Part shown: piece by piece, positions 10,849-20,612 of the stretch | Layout: each line of letters opens with the position of its first letter | How positions within the stretch are numbered: the stretch's first letter is position 1 | Assembly: GCA_022376925.1 (NCBI GenBank) | Contig: JAIOJX010000024.1 | Span: 166,749,608-166,813,607, forward strand | Direction of reading: 5' to 3' | Source: Tragulus kanchil | Lineage: Eukaryota; Chordata; Mammalia; Artiodactyla; Tragulidae | DNA: 64,000 nt | The notes under the pieces: generated by a model | The model's input: the letters and a program-made list of their open reading frames with translations, nothing else | Database searches by the model: none | Told to the model about the DNA's origin: nothing | Made by a program: the position numbers and the translations under genes

Positions 10849-11814
10849 TGTTAATAAGGCCCTGACTTTTCCATAATATGGTGTAGGTGAGTTTACTCTA
10901 CCAGCAGCTCCATGAATGAGCCCTAATTGGCTTAAAGCAATCAGCCTTTCTCTTCCCCCAGCCCATAAAGACAGACACATAATCCAGAAAGAGTTTTCTT
11001 TCTTCCTTCTGTTTTCTTTCCTTCTAAAGAGGACTTTTAAGGAAAAGTTTCTTGTACTTCTGTCTGAAGTCGACACAGGAAACAGGTAACCCTAAGAGGT
11101 GGGCAGCCACCTTTGGACCACGAGGGAAGAGTCTACCTGAGAAAGCAGTAGGTGAAGAAGAGACACGGAGAGAGGGAAACTGGGTCCAGATCCCAGCACT
11201 GCTCAGCCATAGTGGAAGCCTCCTATCTGGCCCCTGCCCTGGACTTTGAGTTTTAAATCCCCATGTCTGCTCAAGCCAGTTTGAGTCGTCTTCTCTTCGC
11301 AACTGAAAATCTGTGGATGCACAAGGCTACAGTGAGCCTCAGAGTCAGAGAGGAGAAAGTGCGCATCTGTGCCCATCAAGCCCTCTAGGGAAAGAGCGGC
11401 TGTCTAAGGACAAGACAAGAGAAGTCCAGGAGGCTACGATAAAGCCAGTGGGCACGGAGGGACTGACCGCACTGGGCTGGAAAAGGAGTGCTGGCTCCCG
11501 CGTCAGAAGAGAAGACGAGGTGGACACCTGGATGGTTTTCACCTCAGCTCCTCCTTCAGCACTACAGCCAAGTCCTCCAGCGCCCCCCACCCCTGGGAAA
11601 TGATGCAACCAGTCGTTAGACAGAAGCTGGCTGCGCCACGGGAAAGGGCTAGGGCTGCTGCAGCAGGTGCAGGGATAAAAAGAGGAGGATTACCAAAAAA
11701 GAAAAAAATGGGGAAGGAAAGGTTGTGATAGGGAAAGGGGGAGAAAATTGCTCAAGAAAGAAGAGAATATGGATAGAAACCCAGAGAATAAGAGAACAGT
11801 GTAACACATTGCTG

Positions 11815-11945
11815 TTAATAAAGAAAGCAATGGGTCCGGGACCAGACAGATACCAGTTCCCAAGTCCCATGCATCACTTACTCGCTGTCTTAATTCATCT
11901 CTCTAAATGTCCCTTTCCTGTCTATAAATGAGGTTGAGAATTCCA
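11815..11945 (+). mobile_element. MIR
   Basis: MIR core words: CAGATACCAGTTCCCAAG, TCACTTACTCGCTGTCTTAA, CTATAAATGAGG. Repeated at 12878-13008. Confidence 0.6.
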
Positions 11946-12877
11946 TCTTTAGATGACAGTGAGGCTTCTGCTAGGGAAGTCCCTAGCAGAGAGGAACAAG
12001 AATTCATTATTCCTGGTTGTCTCATAAGAGTAAAATGAATGAACCCAGGAAGACAGGAGAGGAAGACAGTCAAAATGCTGCTTTACTTAAATCCTGACCC
12101 TCCTCGACCTCAAGCAGGTTGGGTTCACTCAGTATAGAAGCCGCACTTTGGGAAATACTAAAAGAAAGGATCACGCTGAAAGAAATGACTTCGAGAAATG
12201 CCAATAAAGTTTACGCCCCTTCCTCTGCGTTCTGCTGGTTTCTCACGGAGCCACTTCATAAACGGAACTGGACTTTGGGGTGATTTAAAGAACAACGAAT
12301 CAGAGCAACTCAAAACCTCGCCGAAGCTTGGATTCAAGTGGCCACTTGTGGAGCTACCTCCTGCCTAATCTGGACGAGCTGGCCCCGCAGGGCATCCCGG
12401 ATGAAAGTGCTCGGCCTCAGGCGCTGCCGCCCTGCGAGCTGGGAGCGGCGACGGCAGGCGCTGCTGTTCACCCTGGACGTCTCGTCCCCACTCGGAGGCT
12501 ACGATAAAGCCAGTGGGCACGGAGGGACTGACCGCACTGGGCTGGAAAAGGAGTGCTGGCTCGCGTCAGAAGAGAAGACGAGGTGGACACCTGGATGGTT
12601 TTCACCTCAGCTCCTCCTTCAGCACTACAGCCAAGTCCTCCAGCGCCCCCCACCCCTGGGAAATGATGCAACCAGTCGTTAGACAGAAGCTGGCTGCGCC
12701 ACGGGAAAGGGCTAGGGCTGCTGCAGCAGGTGCAGGGATAAAAAGAGGAGGATTACCAAAAAAGAAAAAAATGGGGAAGGAAAGGTTGTGATAGGGAAAG
12801 GGGGAGAAAATTGCTCAAGAAAGAAGAGAATATGGATAGAAACCCAGAGAATAAGAGAACAGTGTAACACATTGCTG

Positions 12878-13008
12878 TTAATAAAGAAAGCAATGGGTCC
12901 GGGACCAGACAGATACCAGTTCCCAAGTCCCATGCATCACTTACTCGCTGTCTTAATTCATCTCTCTAAATGTCCCTTTCCTGTCTATAAATGAGGTTGA
13001 GAATTCCA
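12878..13008 (+). mobile_element. MIR, D6 copy 2
   Basis: Echo of 11815-11945, offset 1063 bp. Confidence 0.6.
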
Positions 13009-14150
13009 TCTTTAGATGACAGTGAGGCTTCTGCTAGGGAAGTCCCTAGCAGAGAGGAACAAGAATTCATTATTCCTGGTTGTCTCATAAGAGTAAAATG
13101 AATGAACCCAGGAAGACAGGAGAGGAAGACAGTCAAAATGCTGCTTTACTTAAATCCTGACCCTCCTCGACCTCAAGCAGGTTGGGTTCACTCAGTATAG
13201 AAGCCGCACTTTGGGAAATACTAAAAGAAAGGATCACGCTGAAAGAAATGACTTCGAGAAATGCCAATAAAGTTTACGCCCCTTCCTCTGCGTTCTGCTG
13301 GTTTCTCACGGAGCCACTTCATAAACGGAACTGGACTTTGGGGTGATTTAAAGAACAACGAATCAGAGCAACTCAAAACCTCGCCGAAGCTTGGATTCAA
13401 GTGGCCACTTGTGGAGCTACCTCCTGCCTAATCTGGACGAGCTGGCCCCGCAGGGCATCCCGGATGAAAGTGCTCGGCCTCAGGCGCTGCCGCCCTGCGA
13501 GCTGGGAGCGGCGACGGCAGGCGCTGCTGTTCACCCTGGACGTCTCGTCACTAGAGGCCGCCTGGCAATTAGCCTGGGGCTGGGCGGGGTCCGGCAGGGT
13601 GGGGGTGGCAGAAAACAAAGGCGACGCACAGAGAGGCAGGCGGGATGCCCCGGGGACCAGGAGGAGAGCCGGCATTCTGACTCCGCGGTGGCACCTGCTG
13701 CACGCTCAGGAGCTCGCAGGGCCGTTCTGTCTCCGAGGCGGCGCTCTGCCTAACCACCCAGCGGCGCTCAGCCCGGGCGGCGACGCAGAACAGTCGCCCT
13801 CCGCCGGCGCGACCGCCTCTCGTCTTCGCAGCGCCGTCTAAGGCGTCTCGCGATCCCTCCGCGCACAGGCCACCCGGGCGGGAGCCCAGCTGCGCCCCGC
13901 GCCTGCAGCCCCGGGCTGGGAGGAGGCCGAGCGCGGACCGCCCTCCCGGCGGGCGCAGCCGGCGGCGGGCGCGGGGCGGGGGCGGCTCCCCGCGAGGGGC
14001 GGGCTCAGCCCGCGCGGCCCCGGCTCCCGGCTCCGCCGGCTCCAGACGCCCCGCGCCGCCCGGACGCGCCCGCCGCCGCCCGCTGCCGCCGAGCTGCACG
14101 CCCGAAGCGCGCCGCCCGCCCTCGAGGGCACGCGGGGCCCCGCCGCCGGC

Positions 14151-14441
14151 ATGCTGCCCGTGCTCTGCGCGGCCCTCGCCGGGGCGCTGATCCTGCCGCT
14201 GCTGCTGAACCTCTGCTGCCCCTACTTCGTCCAGGACGCGCGCTACTTCCTGACGGTGGCCCGGGTGGCCGGGCGGGCGCGCCGGTACGGGCGGCGGCGG
14301 CCGGCGCGCACCATCCTGCACGCCTTCCTGGAGCAGGCGCGCGCGCGCCCGCACAAGCCCTTCCTGCGCTTCCGCGACGAGACGCTCAGCTACGCGCAGG
14401 TGGACCGCCGCAGCAGCCAGGCGGCGCGGGCGCTGCGCGAG
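14151..14441 (+). other. SLC27A2: Duplicate, truncated copy of SLC27A2 exon 1
   Basis: Ninety-seven codons identical in reading frame to the start of the complete exon at 15244. The match ends after ...ALRE, and a scar supplies two codons and a stop (TAA 14448-14450). There is no splice donor, so this copy cannot feed exon 2. It belongs to the 1.09 kb tandem duplication 13400-15534, which also repeats the promoter. I read it as an assembly duplicate, not a second first exon. If it were real it would make a ~99-residue peptide with only the membrane anchor and the start of the enzyme domain. Confidence 0.85.
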
Positions 14442-15063
14442 ACCTTCTAAGGACGATTTGGGGTGATTCAACGAATCAGGCCCCGCAGGGCATGGCCACT
14501 TGTGGAGCTACCTCCTGCCTAATCTGGACGAGCTGGCCCCGCAGGGCATCCCGGATGAAAGTGCTCGGCCTCAGGCGCTGCCGCCCTGCGAGCTGGGAGC
14601 GGCGACGGCAGGCGCTGCTGTTCACCCTGGACGTCTCGTCACTAGAGGCCGCCTGGCAATTAGCCTGGGGCTGGGCGGGGTCCGGCAGGGTGGGGGTGGC
14701 AGAAAACAAAGGCGACGCACAGAGAGGCAGGCGGGATGCCCCGGGGACCAGGAGGAGAGCCGGCATTCTGACTCCGCGGTGGCACCTGCTGCACGCTCAG
14801 GAGCTCGCAGGGCCGTTCTGTCTCCGAGGCGGCGCTCTGCCTAACCACCCAGCGGCGCTCAGCCCGGGCGGCGACGCAGAACAGTCGCCCTCCGCCGGCG
14901 CGACCGCCTCTCGTCTTCGCAGCGCCGTCTAAGGCGTCTCGCGATCCCTCCGCGCACAGGCCACCCGGGCGGGAGCCCAGCTGCGCCCCGCGCCTGCAGC
15001 CCCGGGCTGGGAGGAGGCCGAGCGCGGACCGCCCTCCCGGCGGGCGCGGAGCCGGCGGCGGGC

Positions 15064-15100
15064 GCGGGGCGGGGGCGGCTCCCCGCGAGGGGCGGGCTCA
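15064..15100 (+). promoter_or_regulatory. GC boxes upstream of SLC27A2 start codon
   Basis: Two Sp1-type GC boxes, a long GGGGCGGGGGCGG around 15066-15078 and GGGGCGGG near 15090-15097, lie about 145-180 bp before the ATG at 15244. The same pair occurs in the upstream duplicate near 13973-14005. The motif is seen directly. Use by Sp1 is inferred. Confidence 0.6.
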
Positions 15101-15243
15101 GCCCGCGCGGCCCCGGCTCCCGGCTCCGCCGGCTCCAGACGCCCCGCGCCGCCCGGACGCGCCCGCCGCCGCCCGCTGCCGCCGAGCTGCACGCCCGAAG
15201 CGCGCCGCCCGCCCTCGAGGGCACGCGGGGCCCCGCCGCCGGC

Positions 15244-15721
15244 ATGCTGCCCGTGCTCTGCGCGGCCCTCGCCGGGGCGCTGATCCTGCCGCTGCTGCTG
15301 AACCTCTGCTGCCCCTACTTCGTCCAGGACGCGCGCTACTTCCTGACGGTGGCCCGGGTGGCCGGGCGGGCGCGCCGGTACGGGCGGCGGCGGCCGGCGC
15401 GCACCATCCTGCACGCCTTCCTGGAGCAGGCGCGCGCGCGCCCGCACAAGCCCTTCCTGCGCTTCCGCGACGAGACGCTCAGCTACGCGCAGGTGGACCG
15501 CCGCAGCAGCCAGGCGGCGCGGGCGCTGCGCGAGCGCCTCGGCCTGCGCCAGGGGGCCTGCGTGGCGCTGCTGCTGGGCAACGAGCCGGCCTACGTGTGG
15601 CTGTGGCTGGGGCTGCTGAAGCTGGGCTGCGCCATGGCGTGCCTCAACTACAACATCCGCGGGAAGTCCCTGCTGCACTGCTTCCAGTGCTGCGGGGCGA
15701 AGGTGCTGCTGGCCTCGCCAG
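15244..15721 (+). CDS. SLC27A2: SLC27A2 exon 1, complete copy (coding part)
   Basis: First coding exon of very-long-chain acyl-CoA synthetase / fatty acid transport protein 2, a membrane enzyme of ER and peroxisomes that ligates CoA to long, very-long and branched fatty acids and to bile-acid precursors, and aids fatty-acid uptake in liver and kidney. The reading frame opens at ATG 15244 (G at -3) and gives 159 codons plus one base. Residues 1-25 form a hydrophobic N-terminal membrane segment ending NLCCPYF. Later come [33 protein letters not shown] and [11 protein letters not shown], all close to mammalian FATP2 as I remember it. The donor is CCAG|GTGAGC at 15721/15722, phase 1, and joins exon 2 to make a Glu codon. 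A truncated second copy lies 1093 bp upstream, and this is the only copy with a complete exon and donor. The paralogues SLC27A1/3/4/5/6 are less likely, given the N-terminus and the FATP2-like residues. Confidence 0.95.
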
Positions 15722-16514
15722 GTGAGCCTGGGGGCCGCCGCGCCCTGGCGCCGGGCCCGGTCTCTTACGGACAGCCTGGCGCACGGGTGGGGGGCGAGGG
15801 TTCCGACCCTCCAGACCCGACGTGAAGCGCCGGCCTAGGGTGTTGCTGCTAAGGCTCACGACAGGTAGGGTGGACTCGGTAGACAGATCACAGAATTGCA
15901 AGGAGGGGGTTGACTAGACCTGCCCGCCTCCAGCGTCCAAGCGCTTGACCAGTGCCGACAGCATCCGCGTTAAGAGGCAGAGGGGCTTGAGGGTGACGTT
16001 CAGAGAATCCAGAGAGACCCGTCTCCCCTCTGCTCCTTGACGGACAGCATCATCCAGGGAAAATCACTTTCCCTCTCCCTGTGGTGGAGACCGCGGTGAT
16101 GGTCTTCAAGGCTGCTTTCAGCTCTCAAATGCTGCTGGCCTCCCTGAATCCTCCCCGCAGAAGGAGAGAACCCCCTGATCCCCGAGGAGAAGACTCTGGT
16201 CACCGGCTGCGAGCCCTAGTGAATCCTCATTACAGTTAGAGCAACAGCGACCTTTGGGTCTGCAGTGCCCTCCTGCCACCTGTCTGCAAGACCTGAAGTG
16301 GTCACTTCATGCCCCCGTGGTGACCGGGTCAGGAAGAACCAGAGAGCCTGTTCCCCAAAGGACTGCCGGAAAGTTTCCCCAGAAAGCTGTCCCCACCCCT
16401 GAATAAGGAGCAAGGATTGCTTCTCACTCTCAGTAAGAGGAAGCCTAACCAGGTGTGGGCTGAAAACATGCAGGAATGGCAGTCGGGAGGTCTCACCTTT
16501 CTGGAATATCTTTC

Positions 16515-16680
16515 TTTCCGTGCCAAGCCCTGCACTGGATGCTTTTATTACTCTGAGAATTCATATATCATAACTCCCATGATGCTATATCGTAAACTAA
16601 GGAAACCGAGGCTTAAAATTCCAGCCTAAGTCTGGCCAGTTTCAAAGCCCATGACTTTCCCTACACCGTACTACCTTCTT
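16515..16680 (+). mobile_element. MIR
   Basis: Follows MIR order: GTGCCAAGCCCTGCACTGGA, TAAACTAAGGAAACCGAGGC, AAAGCCCATGACTTTCCCTA, CACCGTACTACC. Repeated at 17613-17782. Confidence 0.68.
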
Positions 16681-16941
16681 CTGCATGAATGAAAAGTGCT
16701 AGAGCTGGAAGAGAGCATGCATCCATCTGTTTTCCCCCTTCATTTCATACTTGAGGATACTGATGTGTGCTAAGCAGTTTGTCTGGTGACAGTAAGTCAA
16801 AATGCCTGCTCACTTTGGGAAACCAGGAAACTTACACACTTGTTTTATGGAGCATATAATAAATAATCCAAAAAGAAATGAAGGCTTTGTATAAAAGTTT
16901 GAAAGCAAAGGGATGCTTTTAAAGACAGTCACATTATTTGA

Positions 16942-17162
16942 GGGCTTCCCAAACAGCACGGAGGTAAAGAATCCACCTGCCAATGCAGGAGACACAAGAG
17001 ACTGAGGTTCAACCCCGGGGTTGGGAGGATCCATGGAGGAAGAGATGGCAACCCACTCCAGTATTCTTGCCTGGAGAATCTCACGGACAGAGGAGCCTGG
17101 TGGACTACAGTCCACGGGGTCGCAAAGAGTCTAATGCAACTGAGCACACACACACACACACA
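16942..17162 (+). mobile_element. Bov-tA SINE with (CA)n tail
   Basis: Bov-tA from GGGCTTCCCAAACAGCACGG to CAACTGAGCA followed by a CA microsatellite (about 17146-17162). Repeated at 18044-18264. Confidence 0.88.
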
Positions 17163-17612
17163 TTATTTGAAAGGGATGGCCTTTTCAAGAAAATTCCCAA
17201 CAATTTCTAGTTGCCTGGGAAAAGACATGACTTCACTGTTTAGTACCTGGAAAGCTCTCTTAAACTTATTTACCAGTTGTTTCAAGAAGAAGATTAGCTC
17301 AGTGATCTGTGTACCACTTTCAGAGGGATTTAAGTACTTTTTACCTACGTATTATCTTAGGTTTCCTATGAGGAAGTCAAGGCCCTGGAGTTTTATTGAC
17401 AAAGAAGCTTCAATTTAAGTGACTATAATAGAGTTTAAGTTCTATAATCAAATCAGAAATACACCCAGATAGCTCCTTTCCCACCCAGGCAATAGTCTTC
17501 TACTTGCAAATTTTTTATGTTTCACTCTCAGTAAGAGGAAGCCTAACCAGGTGTGGGCTGAAAAACAAGGGGCAGGAATGGCAGTCGGGAGGTCTCACCT
17601 TTCTGGAATATC

Positions 17613-17782
17613 TTTCTTTCCGTGCCAAGCCCTGCACTGGATGCTTTTATTACTCTGAGAATTCATATATCATAACTCCCATGATGCTATATCGTAAACT
17701 AAGGAAACCGAGGCTTAAAATTCCAGCCTAAGTCTGGCCAGTTTCAAAGCCCATGACTTTCCCTACACCGTACTACCTTCTT
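17613..17782 (+). mobile_element. MIR, D8 copy 2
   Basis: Echo of 16515-16680, offset 1102 bp. Confidence 0.68.
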
Positions 17783-18043
17783 CTGCATGAATGAAAAGTG
17801 CTAGAGCTGGAAGAGAGCATGCATCCATCTGTTTTCCCCCTTCATTTCATACTTGAGGATACTGATGTGTGCTAAGCAGTTTGTCTGGTGACAGTAAGTC
17901 AAAATGCCTGCTCACTTTGGGAAACCAGGAAACTTACACACTTGTTTTATGGAGCATATAATAAATAATCCAAAAAGAAATGAAGGCTTTGTATAAAAGT
18001 TTGAAAGCAAAGGGATGCTTTTAAAGACAGTCACATTATTTGA

Positions 18044-18264
18044 GGGCTTCCCAAACAGCACGGAGGTAAAGAATCCACCTGCCAATGCAGGAGACACAAG
18101 AGACTGAGGTTCAACCCCGGGGTTGGGAGGATCCATGGAGGAAGAGATGGCAACCCACTCCAGTATTCTTGCCTGGAGAATCTCACGGACAGAGGAGCCT
18201 GGTGGACTACAGTCCACGGGGTCGCAAAGAGTCTAATGCAACTGAGCACACACACACACACACA
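18044..18264 (+). mobile_element. Bov-tA SINE with (CA)n tail, D8 copy 2
   Basis: Echo of 16942-17162. Confidence 0.88.
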
Positions 18265-19090
18265 TTATTTGAAAGGGATGGCCTTTTCAAGAAAATTCCC
18301 AACAATTTCTAGTTGCCTGGGAAAAGACATGACTTCACTGTTTAGTACCTGGAAAGCTCTCTTAAACTTATTTACCAGTTGTTTCAAGAAGAAGATTAGC
18401 TCAGTGATCTGTGTACCACTTTCAGAGGGATTTAAGTACTTTTTACCTACGTATTATCTTAGGTTTCCTATGAGGAAGTCAAGGCCCTGGAGTTTTATTG
18501 ACAAAGAAGCTTCAATTTAAGTGACTATAATAGAGTTTAAGTTCTATAATCAAATCAGAAATACACCCAGATAGCTCCTTTCCCACCCAGGCAATAGTCT
18601 TCTACTTGCATATTATGCTTTGATCACTATACGTGGAACGTGTGATCAAATTCCAACATTCAGATCAAATTTGAACAGCTTTCCAGTGGACCTTCGCCAC
18701 TCTGACCGTAAACTGACCTTTGAGAGAGCCACCCATTTGAAAAGCATTCTGTTTTGCCAGATCACTGGGAGACCATGACACAGCATGCAGAATGACCCTC
18801 TGACCCAAAACAGTTACTGCAGATGGGGCAACAAAGTCCAAAAGTGTCTGCTGGTTAGTAAACATGCCCATGTGTAAATGTGTTGCTTGGAGTTATTCTT
18901 CAAATTCTTTAAGGTTGGAAAGAATCTCAGAGATAGTCAAATGTTTTAATCCTTCAGCTCTTAATGAGTGTGTCATATTGCGGTAAGACGTTTAGTAGAA
19001 GAGTCACTTTCATGAGCGGAAGAATCACCTTGGAAAATTATTTTGAAGAACATATTCTTGAGTCTCATCCTCCCAAAAAACACGAATTCA

Positions 19091-19370
19091 GGGGCTTCCC
19101 TGGTGGTCCAGTGGGTGAAGAGTCCGCCTTGCAGTGCAAGGGGCACCGGTTCGATCCCTGGCCCGAGAAGACCCCACGTGCCGCGGAGCGGCTGAACCGA
19201 TGTGTCCAATTAGGAGCCAGTGCTCTGGAGCGCATGCGCCCGGAGCCAGTGCTCTGCAGTGAGAGACGCCACTGCGATGGGAGACCCCCACAGGCCAAAG
19301 GACAAAGATGGATGAGAATAAATAAATTAAAAAACCAATAAAAGAGACCAAAGTTAAAAAAAAAAAAAAA
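19091..19370 (+). mobile_element. CHR-type tRNA-Glu SINE
   Basis: Full element: GGGGCTTCCCTGGTGGTCCA, B-box-like GGTTCGATCC, GCGGAGCGGCTGAACCG, GAGCGCATGCGCCCGGAGCC and an A-rich 3' end with A14. Not duplicated. It splits an old MIR (3' part about 19425-19575). Confidence 0.9.
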
Positions 19371-19424
19371 TCCTGATTCGATAGGATCGTGGCCAGGGAG
19401 GGACAGGAAAGTGTCCCCACTTTG

Positions 19425-19575
19425 TTTAATAATTGTTTGAATTTGTTTAATAGTTGAATGAACCAAAGTCCAAAGGGGTAACATCAATTGCTCAGGGTCA
19501 GAGAGAGCTGGAGACAGAACCCAATTATTTTTTTCTCATTTCTAGGATACTTTTCATACTCTATTACACCATCTA
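19425..19575 (+). mobile_element. MIR 3' part
   Basis: Words CAATTGCTCAGGGTCAGAGA, GAGACAGAACCCAATTATT and ATACTTTTCATACTCTATTA fit the MIR core and tail order. Weak. Confidence 0.45.
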
Positions 19576-20391
19576 AACATGGGACAAAAGGTGAGAAGTT
19601 TTAGAAATGTTGGAAGGGCAACAATTCAGTAGGGCTTGATTCTTTACTTCAAATTTCAGCATCAGGTCTCATGGGCTAGTGAGAGCTTTTGAGTTGAAAC
19701 TGTCTCTCAAATTCTGGAGTGTGTGCAAAGGACTCTTACAGCAGTTTTATGACGAATATTGATCCACTTGCCATGAATTTGGGGGACTCTTCACAAAGCT
19801 TACCAGGGCTCAACCCTGTCCGGCATTTCAGTGCCCACTTTTTTTAATCAGAACTTGCTATACTTAGAGAAAGCCAAAGACTTACAAACACTTCCTTGCA
19901 TCAAGCAGAAATGCCCATCTCCCAGAGAATATGATTTTTTCCTGTGTGGTACATTTCAGGATCCTTTTCCATAGAATGGTCTAATGGAAGTAACACACGG
20001 TAAAGTTACCTTGAGCTATTGGAATCTCCCATCAGTACTGTAGGTGATAGAAACCAATTTGTTGGGCCAGTAGCTTTTCAAGCATTTTCCCAAAACAGGT
20101 AAGATAGGAAACCATATTTAATTTCACACAACATAGTATGTTTTGTAAAAGAAAAAAAAAAAGAAGAAGAAAAGAAAAATCCCCTAAATAGTAAGTTTTC
20201 TTTGTTTCTATTTATGCTAGCATTAGCATAAGATTATTGCTAACCTAGCTCTTCTGTTGGGAGGATAACTCTTCTATTAGCTCACTGGCCAGGTCTACCT
20301 TGTGTGACCAAGGCTGTGGCTTAACCAGTCATGCACAGTCACCCTGTGTTGGTACTCCTCTCATGTAAGGCTTTAGTAACAATTAAAGATG

Positions 20392-20612
20392 GGCTTCCCA
20401 GGCAACTCTCGTGGTAAAGAGCCCATCTGCCAATGCAGGTAGATATAAGAGATGCAGGTTCAATCCCTAAATCAGAAAGATCCCCTGGAGGCGGGGACAG
20501 CAGCCCACCCCAGTGTTGTTGCCTGGAGGACCCCGTGGACAGGAAAGCCTGGCGGGCTGCCGTCCGTAGGTCCACACAGAGTTGGGCACGACTGAAGCCA
20601 CTTAGCACACAC
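20392..20612 (+). mobile_element. Bov-tA SINE
   Basis: GGGCTTCCCAGGCAACTCTC to ACGACTGAAGCCACTTAGCA. The second copy (21514-21708) lacks the first ~20 bases because the D9 junction falls inside the element. Confidence 0.88.

Larger units (their letters stand above)
9624..11785 (+). repeat. Tandem duplication D5, period 1089 bp
   Basis: Copies 9624-10711 and 10714-11785. Anchor TTCCTTTTTCATGGTGTG. The end of copy 1 (about 10675-10711) has several errors relative to copy 2. No gene inside. Confidence 0.92.
11429..13550 (+). repeat. Tandem duplication D6, period 1063 bp
   Basis: Copies 11429-12490 and 12494-13550. Anchor GGAGGCTACGATAAAGCC. Contains a MIR and the AT-rich flank of the SLC27A2 CpG island. 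This is the shortest period of the set. Confidence 0.92.
13400..15534 (+). repeat. Tandem duplication D7, period 1091-1093 bp, covering SLC27A2 exon 1
   Basis: Copies 13400-14441 and 14492-15534 share the promoter and 97 codons of exon 1. The 50-base scar 14442-14491 is a patchwork of words also found in order upstream at about 13340-13455 (GGTGATT, ACGAATCAG, CCCCGCAGGGCAT), that is, a shortened, corrupt version of the copy 1 left flank. Confidence 0.93.
13480..15830 (+). promoter_or_regulatory. SLC27A2: CpG island and SLC27A2 promoter/5'UTR (duplicated)
   Basis: This GC-rich, CpG-dense block stands out from AT-rich surroundings and covers the 5'UTR and all of exon 1. No TATA box is visible near the start codon. 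The island holds two successive copies (13400-14441 and 14492-15534) with a two-base difference just upstream of the GC boxes. If the duplication is an artefact, the true island is about 1.3 kb. An island promoter is usual for this kind of gene. The start of transcription cannot be fixed from sequence. Confidence 0.8.
16424..18608 (+). repeat. Tandem duplication D8, period ~1102 bp
   Basis: Copies 16424-17506 and 17522-18608, anchor CACTCTCAGTAAGAGG. Contains a MIR and a Bov-tA. A ~15-base T-rich scar separates the copies. Confidence 0.92.

Noticed and set aside
13569..14471. 300-residue ORF on the - strand across the CpG island
   Set aside because: Antisense of the GC-rich exon 1 and promoter. 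Low-complexity Arg/Ala/Gly/Pro, no recognisable domain, and the true + strand coding exon explains the sequence.
19091..19160. tRNA-like A and B boxes in SINE heads
   Set aside because: CHR and Bov-tA are tRNA-Glu derived, but the heads do not fold as intact tRNAs and sit inside full SINEs, so no tRNA gene is called.
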